This document shows, one piece after another, positions 1-7,022 of a stretch of 34,325 nt of DNA. The stretch covers positions 1 to 34,325 of the forward strand of contig CAIWEX010000552.1 in the NCBI GenBank assembly GCA_903911795.1. The letters run 5' to 3'. Every line of letters starts with the position of its first letter. The stretch's first letter is position 1. The position numbers and the translations under genes were made by a program. Source of the stretch: an uncultured Schlesneria sp. (GTDB taxonomy: Bacteria > Planctomycetota > Planctomycetia > Planctomycetales > Planctomycetaceae). The notes below the pieces were generated by a model. That model was given only the letters and a program-made list of their open reading frames with translations, searched no databases and had not been told where the DNA came from.

Positions 1-641
1 CCATCAGGGTCGGTCGAACTGCCGAATTCCTGATTTGCCTTCTCCAGCAGTTTTTTGGCTTCGTCGTCAGTTCCGCCCCGCAGCTTTCCTCCGCCAAGCT
101 GTACTTGCATGAAGAAAGGTTGCCCAGCCTGACGCCCGGACCAGTCTGCGGAGTCGTAGATGGACTCGTCCCATTCGAAATTGTAATCCGTTTTCCCCAA
201 TCCGGGACGGTTCCGTTTTCCCGGCTTACCGGCAGCACCGTTCCCGGCGGGTAGGCCACTGCCGATGCAGGTGTAGTACCCGGCTTGTTGAAACAGTTTC
301 GGCACCGGCACGACACCTTGAGGCAGTTGAATCTTCAGCGTGCCTCGCCCGCTGCGATGATGGTGAGCCCCGATGCTGGTCTGGTAGATCCCCGTGATCA
401 GCGCCGACCGACAGGGTGAGCAGACCGGCGCGGTGACGAACGCATTCGTAAACCGCGTCCCTTCCCGAGCCAGCCGATCGACATTCGGCGTTTGAATCGT
501 CTTCTCGCCATAGCACGAGAAATTGGCCGACATGTCATCCACCACGAACCACAGAATATTCGGCCTCTTCGCGGGGACATCGGCAGCATGCAACGCCGAT
601 AGCGGCGCGAGCAACAATACGATCAAGATGGAAAGCTTCAT
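1..641 (-). CDS. Sulfatase, N-terminal part (runs off the window)
   Basis: Secreted formylglycine-dependent sulfatase that should hydrolyse sulfate esters, probably of polysaccharides; only the first 213 residues are present because the gene leaves the window at base 1. Residues 1-19 form a signal peptide ([19 protein letters not shown]). The typical start of the alkaline-phosphatase-like fold follows ([12 protein letters not shown]), with metal-binding D35 and D36. The formylglycine motif is C74-S-P-C77-R78, which fits C-x-P-x-R but has Cys where Ser or Ala is usual at the fourth position. The stretch [17 protein letters not shown] after it is typical of planctomycete sulfatases. The ATG at 641 is the only start that gives a signal peptide. 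The substrate cannot be told from this fragment. Confidence 0.93.
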   Translation of the reverse strand, partial: MKLSILIVLLLAPLSALHAADVPAKRPNILWFVVDDMSANFSCYGEKTIQTPNVDRLAREGTRFTNAFVTAPVCSPCRSALITGIYQTSIGAHHHRSGRGTLKIQLPQGVVPVPKLFQQAGYYTCIGSGLPAGNGAAGKPGKRNRPGLGKTDYNFEWDESIYDSADWSGRQAGQPFFMQVQLGGGKLRGGTDDEAKKLLEKANQEFGSSTDPD

Positions 642-1085
642 AGAAAGTCTTATCTAGAAATCGAGCGGTGAGGTGCGGGAAAGACATTTCACAGGGGACG
701 TTTCTTTGCTGCTTGCTTTTTGTGTCGTCGTTGTTAAAGCCGCGCGGAGAACGGTTTTCAATTCAAATTGATTCGCGGGTAGCGTGCCGTTATGGGGCCT
801 GCCGGGTCAAGCCCGTCGGAAACCAATTCTGAAGACACGTCCAACCGAGGAGATTTCCACTGGCCTCGGAGGCTGAAGTAATGGAGTTACATGGCCATCC
901 GATCCGGAGAATTCTGGCACTTAATTGGCCGGGGATAAGATGACGCACAATTCGTCTTCCGAATATCAGAAAACAGATGGCACTGCATTCGCATACGAAG
1001 TGACATGAATGCGACTGCTTCGGAGTTCTCGGAAAAGCAGTGCTGTTTATGCTACACTGTCATTCGAACTTGGTAAGTTCCCCAT
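642..1085. other. Intergenic region without a recognised gene
   Basis: No reading frame here has a ribosome-binding site or recognisable protein. The region must contain the promoter of the leftward sulfatase gene and the 3' end of the csaA-like transcript. I see no clear repeat or terminator. Confidence 0.5.
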
Positions 1086-1430
1086 TCAATACAGCTTCCC
1101 GCCGATCAGTACATCTTGGTCGGGCTGAATCAACACCACGTTTCCGTGTCCATCCGGCACGCCGAGTGTCAACACTTCCGACCGATGCCTGCCGATCTGC
1201 CTCGGCGGAAAATTTACGATGGCGAGCACTTGTCTGCCGACAAGTTCTGGTCCTGCGTAGTTCGGGGCCAGTTTCGCCAGAGACTTCTTCGTGCCAAGTT
1301 CAAGGCCAAAGTCGATCATGAGGATGTGCGTGGAGTATCGCCCTTCGGGAAATGGTTGTACGTCGATCACCCGGCCCACCCGAATGTCGAGTTTCTCGAA
1401 ATCCTCGAACGTTGCCGATTGTGCACTCAT
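1086..1430 (-). CDS. csaA: CsaA-like tRNA-binding domain protein
   Basis: A 114-residue protein that is essentially one OB-fold tRNA-binding domain of the EMAPII/Trbp111 type, the usual size of CsaA. Family hallmarks are FEDFEKLDIRVGRVIDVQPFPE at the N-terminus (residues 8-29), the central GRQVLAIVNFPPRQIG, and the ending SEVLTLGVPDGHGNVVLIQPD. CsaA forms dimers that bind tRNA-like structures and has been described as a secretion-related chaperone in Bacillus; whether it does that here is inference. It stands alone with no operon partner. The ATG at 1430 leaves a seven-residue lead before the conserved domain, as in other CsaA proteins. Confidence 0.9.
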   Translation of the reverse strand: MSAQSATFEDFEKLDIRVGRVIDVQPFPEGRYSTHILMIDFGLELGTKKSLAKLAPNYAGPELVGRQVLAIVNFPPRQIGRHRSEVLTLGVPDGHGNVVLIQPDQDVLIGGKLY

Positions 1431-2008
1431 GCGATTTGTCCTGTCCGGTCCAGTCGATATCGGCGTTCGACCAGCCCAATGGAAAATGAGTGGATACCCT
1501 CGAACTTGAGAGTTGTTCGTTCAGAGTGATCCAGAAAGGGAGGAACGCCCTTTCCCTGGATGATCGTGGCACCCCGGGTACCCCGTCGCTTACGTGCCAT
1601 ACAACCACGCGTACCCGGGGCTGTCGTCTGCTGTCGTCTGGAGGCTGCTGGATCTGACTGGCAAATGAGATTCCAATATGAGAAATGGGTGCCACGGTTT
1701 TGGAGTCCTCGATAAGGCCGTGCCCTCTCTGCATCGGGCATGGTCTTGTACGAGTTGGTAACGAACAATCATGTTGATGCGGGTTGGCAGTCTGCGCCCT
1801 GGAAGAAAACCAAGATCGCCTTTTCGATTGTTGAACACCAAACCATAATGAAGTTATCAGCAACCCGAGGCAAGTTTGGCACCAGGCTCTCTTGATTCTA
1901 CTCAGGCGACTGGCAATGTGGAAAAGCGGGACTGAACCGGTCGCTGCAGCGTGCAGCTTCAGTCGAACTCGGCGGGGGCTGTGGGATTACGTGTGAGGAG
2001 CACGGCTG
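1431..2008. other. 578-bp intergenic region with palindromic fragments
   Basis: No credible gene; the longer reading frames have no ribosome-binding site or family match. Two palindromes are visible. The first has perfect arms CCCCGGGTAC (1572-1581) and GTACCCGGGG (1611-1620). The second is a looser pair around 1692-1730 with GTGCCACGG facing CCGTGCCC. They resemble decayed intergenic repeats. The promoter of the following plus-strand gene should lie near the right end. Confidence 0.55.
1572..1620. repeat. Perfect 10-bp inverted repeat with 29-nt loop
   Basis: CCCCGGGTAC at 1572-1581 is the exact reverse complement of GTACCCGGGG at 1611-1620. No T-tract follows on either strand, so it is not a canonical terminator. 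It is probably a remnant of an interspersed palindromic element. Confidence 0.6.
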
Positions 2009-2653
2009 ATGGAAGTGACGGATTATGCCTTTTTTCCGACGCGGGTGGTAACAATCCAATTCCCGGATACTGAACCCCTGAATGCGGAACTGTGCGATCT
2101 GTTTGAGCGTCGACCGGAACTCGACGACAGGTTCAACTTGCACCCCGACGCACAGAATCTGCTGCGTCTGGCAGATACGGTGCCCGCGATCGAACAGCTC
2201 AGGTCCAAGTTCATCACAGGGGCAAAACACTGGTTGGACGCCGAGGGAATCGCGGGCCCCGAGGGGATCGATCTTCTACTCTTCAGCAATCGCTCATGCC
2301 GCGGTGAGTCTACGGTGGTTCACAATCACCACGCCGATCTGATCGGCATCTACTATGCCCGAACAGCGGATTCCGATCGGCAGCCCATCGACCCGGCCGA
2401 CGGTGAAGACTATTTCGAGGCTGGTGATGGAGTGCTGTTGCTCCACGATCCACGCTTCAATGCAAACCTGACAACAGTCTGTCACCGCGATCACGTCAAG
2501 GTCGTTCCACGTCCAGGCCTGATGCTGATTTTCCCTGCCTACGTCTGGCATTCCGTAACGCCGCATCGCGGCGAGTTTCACCGACTTTCGTTTGCGATGA
2601 ACTTCACACTGCGCTGGCCAGCCAGTCCGGCAGAGTATCATTCGTTGAAGTGA
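2009..2653 (+). CDS. 2OG-Fe(II) oxygenase-like protein (TIGR02466/PF13759 type)
   Basis: A 214-residue putative 2-oxoglutarate/Fe(II) dioxygenase. The family pattern is visible: HNHHADLIGIYYA at 105-117, corresponding to the metal-binding 'H-x-H ... SGvyY' segment, then LLLHDPRF at 143-150, then FPAYVWHSVTPH at 175-186 with the distal histidine H181. R192 in HRLSFAMNF is the likely 2-oxoglutarate anchor. The substrate of this family is not established; homologues occur in phages and marine bacteria. A good ribosome-binding site (GAGGAG, 8 nt before the ATG) supports the start. No signal peptide, so it should be cytoplasmic. The next gene on the same strand is 423 bp away beyond a repeat-rich gap, so they are probably not in one operon. 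Confidence 0.75.
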   Translation: MEVTDYAFFPTRVVTIQFPDTEPLNAELCDLFERRPELDDRFNLHPDAQNLLRLADTVPAIEQLRSKFITGAKHWLDAEGIAGPEGIDLLLFSNRSCRGESTVVHNHHADLIGIYYARTADSDRQPIDPADGEDYFEAGDGVLLLHDPRFNANLTTVCHRDHVKVVPRPGLMLIFPAYVWHSVTPHRGEFHRLSFAMNFTLRWPASPAEYHSLK

Positions 2654-2680
2654 CGACCGAGCGGTTTTGACGGTCGGGCG

Positions 2681-2753
2681 GGGGGGGCGCACTGGCTTTG
2701 CAGAAGCCCCCGAAATGGAAAGCGTTTAATCGGGGGGCTTCCCCGAAGCGGGT
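2681..2753 (+). repeat. Interspersed palindromic repeat R1, copy A
   Basis: About 70 bp (GGGGGGCGCACTGGCTTTGC to GAAGCGGGT) that recur in inverted orientation at 12831-12918 with roughly eight differences. Internally GAAGCCCCCGA faces CGGGGGGCTTC, forming a hairpin. The element is non-coding and lies directly after the stop of the oxygenase gene. Confidence 0.8.
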
Positions 2754-2838
2754 AACGATAATTGGAACTGCAAAATCGGCGTAGTCGAACTCGTGAGAGT
2801 ATGGAGATGCGTTGAAAACTCCTGAATTCGTGAGGCAT
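2747..2838 (+). repeat. Palindromic element R2, truncated copy
   Basis: GCGGGTAACGATA is followed by GTAGTCGAACTCGTGAGAG and AACTCCTGAATTCGTGAGGC. The same blocks appear in the same order at 21771-21860. The copy here ends before the closing arm (CACGAATTCAGCTAC and the outer TACCGTTACCCGCATT) found in the full element, so it looks truncated. It abuts R1. Confidence 0.7.
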
Positions 2839-2846
2839 TAGATAAT

Positions 2847-2959
2847 TGTGGCTCGCTCCGCGAACCAATGCTTCCTGGTTGACAAGACACCTGAGGACGA
2901 TGCGAATATTTGAGTTGCCGTAAGAAAATGCAGCGTTGGTTCGCGGAGCGAACCACGAC
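2847..2959. repeat. Inverted repeat with 23-26 nt arms
   Basis: Left arm TGTGGCTCGCTCCGCGAACC at 2847-2866 pairs with GGTTCGCGGAGCGAACCACG at 2938-2957. The arms lie around a loop of about 70 nt. This is an imperfect MITE-like palindrome with no coding potential and is part of a run of stacked repeats at 2681-3004. Confidence 0.7.
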
Positions 2960-2974
2960 TATCAAGCACTGGCC

Positions 2975-3004
2975 CCGCAGGGTGGCCCCGGGGCTACCCT
3001 GCGG
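2975..3004. repeat. GC-rich hairpin, perfect 9-bp stem
   Basis: CCGCAGGGT (2975-2983) pairs perfectly with ACCCTGCGG (2996-3004) around GGCCCCGGGGCT, which is itself self-complementary. It lacks a T-tract, so it is more likely a short palindromic repeat than an intrinsic terminator. It ends 73 bp before the next start codon. Confidence 0.65.
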
Positions 3005-3076
3005 TTGAGTTTCTGTCGACGTTGAAATGAATGAATCGCTAACGCGAAGTACTTGAATCGTTAATAGAAGGCAATC

Positions 3077-4072
3077 ATGACGTGGTTTGAAAGCATGACC
3101 GGTTGTGCCGAAAAATCTCCCGAAAGTGTGCGTGAGCAATTGGTCCTCGAAGGAGGTCAACTTCGATCACGCCTCAACGGTCGAACCTGGAACTGCGGAA
3201 CACTGCAGACTCCGACGCTTACCGAATTGCGCGAACTCGCTCGAAATACTCCTCGCATTTCAAAACCCTTGGTTGTTCAAGAGATGCTGGCGAATGTCCA
3301 GAATCTGCATCGCGATCCTGGGAATGCGAATGCACTGTTTCAGGTGGCCTCGCAATTTAATCTTTTGGAGATGGTGGCTCCCGGTGTGACGCCGGAATAC
3401 GGTGTCGGCATTTACGAACGGGACTTTACGCAGGGACCTGCCTGTGCCATCGCCGCCGGAGCAGGGACGATCTTTCGCAACTATTTTGTGGTTGTGAATG
3501 GAGTTGTCGGACAATCTGCGGGGAATCAGATCGACTGTCTGGCTGGCGTTGGCAGATTGCTCGACAATACGGATGACCGGCTATGGAAAATGGTGAACGG
3601 GTACGCATTACCCTCATCGGGTGGACTGGCAGAGATCAATCAGAAACTTCAGGCCCTTGATCCAGGCTCGCTTGATGATGTGAGGCAAGCACTTCAGATC
3701 GGATTGCATTGGAATACACAAGTCACACTGGACGGCGCGTCGCATACTGTATCGCAAGCGTACTGCTCCGCCATGCCCGTCGCCTATACGGGTTACTCGC
3801 AGAAAGACTGGAAGCCGTTCGCGAGTCTGATTCTTGAAAGCGCCTACGAAGCGACGATTTGCGCGGCGATCCTTAACAAGGCTCGCACGGGGAACAGCCA
3901 ATTGTTCCTGACGCTGCTGGGAGGCGGAGCTTTTGGAAACAACCCGGATTGGATTATCGGCGCTCTGCGCCGCTCACTCAATTTGTATCGTGATTCCGGC
4001 TTGAACATCGCCATCGTGAGCTACCGTACGTCCAACCCGCAAGTCCAGCAACTTGTTCACGAATTTCAATGA
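3077..4072 (+). CDS. Uncharacterised protein with macro/PARG-like C-terminus
   Basis: A 331-residue soluble protein that I cannot assign to a characterised enzyme. Two segments suggest an ADP-ribose-binding macro fold. One is GNANALFQVASQFNLLEM (82-99), followed by YERDFTQGPACAIAAGAG (113-130). The other is SAYEATICAAI (255-265), a short helix, then LFLTLLGGGAFGNNPDWI (277-294) and IAIVSY at the end. The block 'L-GGGAFGN-P ... WI ... L' resembles the loop of macrodomains and of microbial poly(ADP-ribose) glycohydrolases (GCGvFGNdP). A PARG-type QEE catalytic pair is not seen. The start has a ribosome-binding site (GAAGG) and overlaps no other gene; the stop overlaps the start of the methyltransferase gene as ATGA, which implies translational coupling. 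A role in ADP-ribose or nucleotide metabolism is inference. Confidence 0.7.
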   Translation: MTWFESMTGCAEKSPESVREQLVLEGGQLRSRLNGRTWNCGTLQTPTLTELRELARNTPRISKPLVVQEMLANVQNLHRDPGNANALFQVASQFNLLEMVAPGVTPEYGVGIYERDFTQGPACAIAAGAGTIFRNYFVVVNGVVGQSAGNQIDCLAGVGRLLDNTDDRLWKMVNGYALPSSGGLAEINQKLQALDPGSLDDVRQALQIGLHWNTQVTLDGASHTVSQAYCSAMPVAYTGYSQKDWKPFASLILESAYEATICAAILNKARTGNSQLFLTLLGGGAFGNNPDWIIGALRRSLNLYRDSGLNIAIVSYRTSNPQVQQLVHEFQ

Positions 4073-4890
4073 AACACGCGAGTAATGCGACATCAGCTGC
4101 CATTGGTTCGGATTCGGAAATGAATGATTGGAATCCTTCACAATACCTGAAGTTTTCGACCGAGCGGATCCGACCTGCCATCGACCTTGTCGCTCAAGTT
4201 CGAATTGATCCTCCACGGCAGATTGTCGACATCGGCTGTGGGCCGGGTAACAGTACTCAGATCCTTCGCAATCGCTGGCCCGATGCGTCCGTGCTGGGAG
4301 TGGATCACTCGCGCGAGATGATCCATGCAGCAATCCGAAGCTTCCCTGAGCAAGCCTGGTTGAACGAAAACATCGTTCAATGGAAACCAGAACAGCCTTG
4401 CGATCTCGTGTTCTCAAATGCGGCCTTACATTGGCTGCCAGATCATCGAACACTCGTCCGTCGTCTGTTCTCGCATGTGGCTTCTGGAGGTGCGCTGGCA
4501 TTCCAGATCCCAAGTGCTGTTTTTCCCAGAGTCAGAACTCTCATCCATGAAATCTCGCATGACGAGCGCTGGTCTGCCCGAATGGATGCCGCACGCACCG
4601 CGTTGACGATGGAGACTCCCGGCTTCTATTACGCTGCTCTGGTTGACGTTGCCAGTGGAATCGACATCTGGGAAACGGAATACCAGCATGTGCTTCCGTC
4701 GAAACAAGCGATTGTTGAATGGATCTGCGGCACTGGACTACGTCCATTTCTCACGGCCCTGGCATCGGATGTTGATCGGGATGCGTTTCTGACGGAATTG
4801 CAACGCCGCGTTGATGCCGACTATCCATTGCAAGCCGATGGCAAAGTCCTGTTTCCGTTTCGCAGAACGTTTGTCATTGCGTATCATTGA
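4069..4890 (+). CDS. tam: Trans-aconitate 2-methyltransferase-like SAM methyltransferase
   Basis: Class I SAM-dependent methyltransferase closely resembling E. coli Tam, which methylates trans-aconitate. Similarity runs end to end: NDWNPSQYLKFSTERIRPA near the start, the SAM-binding motif VDIGCGPGNST, LVFSNAALHWLPDH, and the C-terminal IVEWICGTGLRPFL and ADYPLQADGKVLFPFRR. The first ATG (4069) overlaps the preceding stop as ATGA. An internal ATG at 4120 matches the E. coli N-terminus and would give 256 residues, close to the family length, so either start is possible. Coupling to a macro/PARG-like gene is unusual. The exact substrate could differ from trans-aconitate. Confidence 0.85.
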   Translation: MKHASNATSAAIGSDSEMNDWNPSQYLKFSTERIRPAIDLVAQVRIDPPRQIVDIGCGPGNSTQILRNRWPDASVLGVDHSREMIHAAIRSFPEQAWLNENIVQWKPEQPCDLVFSNAALHWLPDHRTLVRRLFSHVASGGALAFQIPSAVFPRVRTLIHEISHDERWSARMDAARTALTMETPGFYYAALVDVASGIDIWETEYQHVLPSKQAIVEWICGTGLRPFLTALASDVDRDAFLTELQRRVDADYPLQADGKVLFPFRRTFVIAYH

Positions 4891-4958
4891 AGTCAGAATC
4901 CATTGACGCCAGAACGTGACCGGTTTCGACTTCAATTGTCGGAGAGACAGACCTGAAC

Positions 4959-6230
4959 ATGCACATCGCAATTATCACAGCAGGCGGAGCCGGGATGTTT
5001 TGCGGTTCGTGCATTCACGACAATACCTGGGCCAGAGCTCTGAGCGATGCAGGTGTCGAAGTCAGCCTGATTCCTCTATACACTCCCATTCGTGTTGACG
5101 AAGCCGATCAGACGACGGCACCTGTCTTTTTTGGTGGGATCAATACCTATCTGGAAGGGAAGTACACCTGGTGGCGTTCCGTACCGCGATGGATGACCCG
5201 ATGGCTTGATTCTCCCTGGTTCATTCGGCTCGTCACTCGACGTGCCATCAGTACGGATGCGCGAGATCTGGGGGCCATGACAGTCTCGATGATTGAAGGG
5301 GAGCACGGGCCCCATCAGCGGGCAGGTGAGGAACTGGCGGAATACATCGCTCAGTTGAAACCCGACATCGTCTGCTATAGCAATGCCTTGCTCTGCGGGA
5401 GTCTGCGAACGATCAAAAGGTCATTCTCGGGACCAGTCTATTGTGTCCTGCAAGGTGATGACATCTTTCTCGATGGGCTCGTCGCCCCGTATCGTGAGCA
5501 GGCAATGCGGCTGCTCACCGAACGGGCGAACGAGTTTGATGGCTACATCACTCACAGCCGATTCTATCGCGATTACATGGCCGACTATCTGAAACTCCCT
5601 GCCGGGAAGTTTCGAACACTGCCACTGACTCTCGATGCGGCGCCGCACGACGGACAGCCCAAACCGATCGGTTCACCGCCGACAATCGGCTATTTTGCGC
5701 GCGTCTGCCCAGAGAAGGGTCTCGATCAACTCGTGAAAGCGGTGCTGTTGCTGCAACAGCACATTCCCGATGTTCGACTGCTCGCTGGCGGCTACCTGGG
5801 ACCTCAACACCAGGGATATTTTGACCAGGTCGTCAAATCCGCTGCAGCACTCGGAACCAACTTCGAATACATCGGCAGCCCGGCGGATAAGAAGGGTAAG
5901 ATCGAGTTCCTGAAGTCACTCGATGTCTTCTGTGTCCCAACGGTTTATCAGGAACCCAAGGGGATTTACGTGCTGGAAGCATGGGCCAATGGCCTGCCCG
6001 TTGTGCTGCCGAAGCATGGGGCGTTTCCCGAATTGATTGAATCGACGGGTGGTGGGTTGCTGGTGGAACCGAACTCACCGCAGGAACTGGCCGATGCCCT
6101 GGAACGGCTCTTGACTGACGAGTCACTGCGAACCGATTTAGCGCGACGTGGCCATGCCGGCGTTCGGGACATGCATTCATTACGACGCGTTGCCGAGCGA
6201 ACGCTCGATTTATTCGATCAGGACGTTTGA
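4959..6230 (+). CDS. GT4 family glycosyltransferase
   Basis: Retaining GT-B glycosyltransferase of 423 residues that transfers a sugar from a nucleotide sugar to an unknown acceptor. The N-terminal Rossmann domain opens with MHIAIITAGGAGMFCGSC and carries DIVCYSNALLCGSL. The donor-binding domain begins near residue 242 (TIGYFARVCPEKGLDQL). It has the GT4 E-x7-E motif at E332 and E340 (EPKGIYVLE), followed by GLPVVLPKHGAFPELI and GGGLLVEPNSP. There is no signal peptide or membrane segment. It starts 68 bp after the methyltransferase stop on the same strand, with GGAGAG about 11 nt upstream of the ATG. There is no surrounding polysaccharide cluster to indicate the product. Confidence 0.9.
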   Translation: MHIAIITAGGAGMFCGSCIHDNTWARALSDAGVEVSLIPLYTPIRVDEADQTTAPVFFGGINTYLEGKYTWWRSVPRWMTRWLDSPWFIRLVTRRAISTDARDLGAMTVSMIEGEHGPHQRAGEELAEYIAQLKPDIVCYSNALLCGSLRTIKRSFSGPVYCVLQGDDIFLDGLVAPYREQAMRLLTERANEFDGYITHSRFYRDYMADYLKLPAGKFRTLPLTLDAAPHDGQPKPIGSPPTIGYFARVCPEKGLDQLVKAVLLLQQHIPDVRLLAGGYLGPQHQGYFDQVVKSAAALGTNFEYIGSPADKKGKIEFLKSLDVFCVPTVYQEPKGIYVLEAWANGLPVVLPKHGAFPELIESTGGGLLVEPNSPQELADALERLLTDESLRTDLARRGHAGVRDMHSLRRVAERTLDLFDQDV

Positions 6231-6252
6231 CGGATATTGTCCGTCCCCAGCT

Positions 6253-6279
6253 TCCCTACGAAACGATGTACCAGCATCA
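6253..6279. repeat. Detached copy of the pyruvate kinase 3' end
   Basis: TCCCTACGAAACGA (6253-6266), a 3-nt spacer and ACCAGCATCA (6270-6279) match 7020-7048, which is the last eight codons and stop of pyruvate kinase (there with a 5-nt spacer). The two copies are in the same orientation and flank the DUF2513 gene. The copy here is out of frame and is not part of any gene. Confidence 0.75.
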
Positions 6280-6402
6280 CAAAAAGACCTGTCTACCGTT
6301 TTCATGACGTTGATGGTGTAATGGTTTTCAGCAGGGAAGCGCCATAGTGTTTACTGGCGTTTCTCGGATTGGGTACACATTGGGCATTCTGAAGGGCGCA
6401 GC

Positions 6403-6774
6403 ATGAAACGGGACATGGAATTGGTGCGTCAGATCATGTTCAAGTTGGAAGAGGTCGACGGGACAGAACCATTCCCATCGACCATTATTGAGGTCGATGG
6501 ATTTGATCGTGCGACAATTGCTTACCACTGTGCCTTGCTTCATAACTGCGGGTACATTTCGGGAAATCCCGAAGAGTCAATTGGCGGTGGTGCATACTTC
6601 GACATGTACATTCAGCGGTTGACGTCGAGTGGCCACGACTTCATCGACGCTGCTCGGAATGATACCATTTGGAATAAACTCAAATCGAAGGTTTTGGAGC
6701 AAAGCGGTAATTGGACATTAGGCGTCATTTTCAAATATTTGGAACACTCAGCTAGGCAACAACTCGGTTTTTGA
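6403..6774 (+). CDS. DUF2513 domain protein
   Basis: A 123-residue protein of the DUF2513 family, recognised by the start MKRDMELVRQIMFKLEE, the central FDRATIAYHCALLHNCGYI and the later LTSSGHDFIDAARND. The pattern (short helices, a wing-like strand, then 'L-T--G-dFld-ar') suggests a winged-helix fold. DUF2513 genes are common in phages and integrated elements, and their function is unknown. AAGGG lies 7 nt before the ATG. The gene sits alone between two direct copies of the 3' end of pyruvate kinase, which suggests an insertion. No integrase or other phage gene is present. Confidence 0.85.
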   Translation: MKRDMELVRQIMFKLEEVDGTEPFPSTIIEVDGFDRATIAYHCALLHNCGYISGNPEESIGGGAYFDMYIQRLTSSGHDFIDAARNDTIWNKLKSKVLEQSGNWTLGVIFKYLEHSARQQLGF

Positions 6775-7022
6775 ATTGCAACTGGCGCGGACCTTTAACG
6801 GGGAAAAGACGTAATTCCGCACGGCCTGGCGAGTTCCTTCAATCCAGGACGTCCCCACGGAAAGGGACCATGATGTATGATATCACTGTCGTGGCACTGT
6901 CCCCGATGCCAGATGCCCCGCGCAAGGCGGCAGCACCTTTCGATCGTTTTTTGGGATAGGGCATAATTCGGGCATAGTAGCGGACCGAAACCATCAAAAA
7001 CCACTACATGTCACCAATCTCC

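Noticed and set aside
1300-1863. A 187-codon minus-strand frame overlapping csaA
   Set aside because: It overlaps the csaA-like gene in another frame, has no ribosome-binding site and a composition unlike real proteins here.
4069-4119. Treating the first 17 residues of the Tam-like protein as certain
   Set aside because: An internal ATG at 4120 matches the E. coli N-terminus, so the ATGA-overlap start is kept but flagged as uncertain.
6771-6959. A 62-codon plus-strand frame after DUF2513
   Set aside because: No ribosome-binding site and no family similarity; it begins within the DUF2513 stop region.
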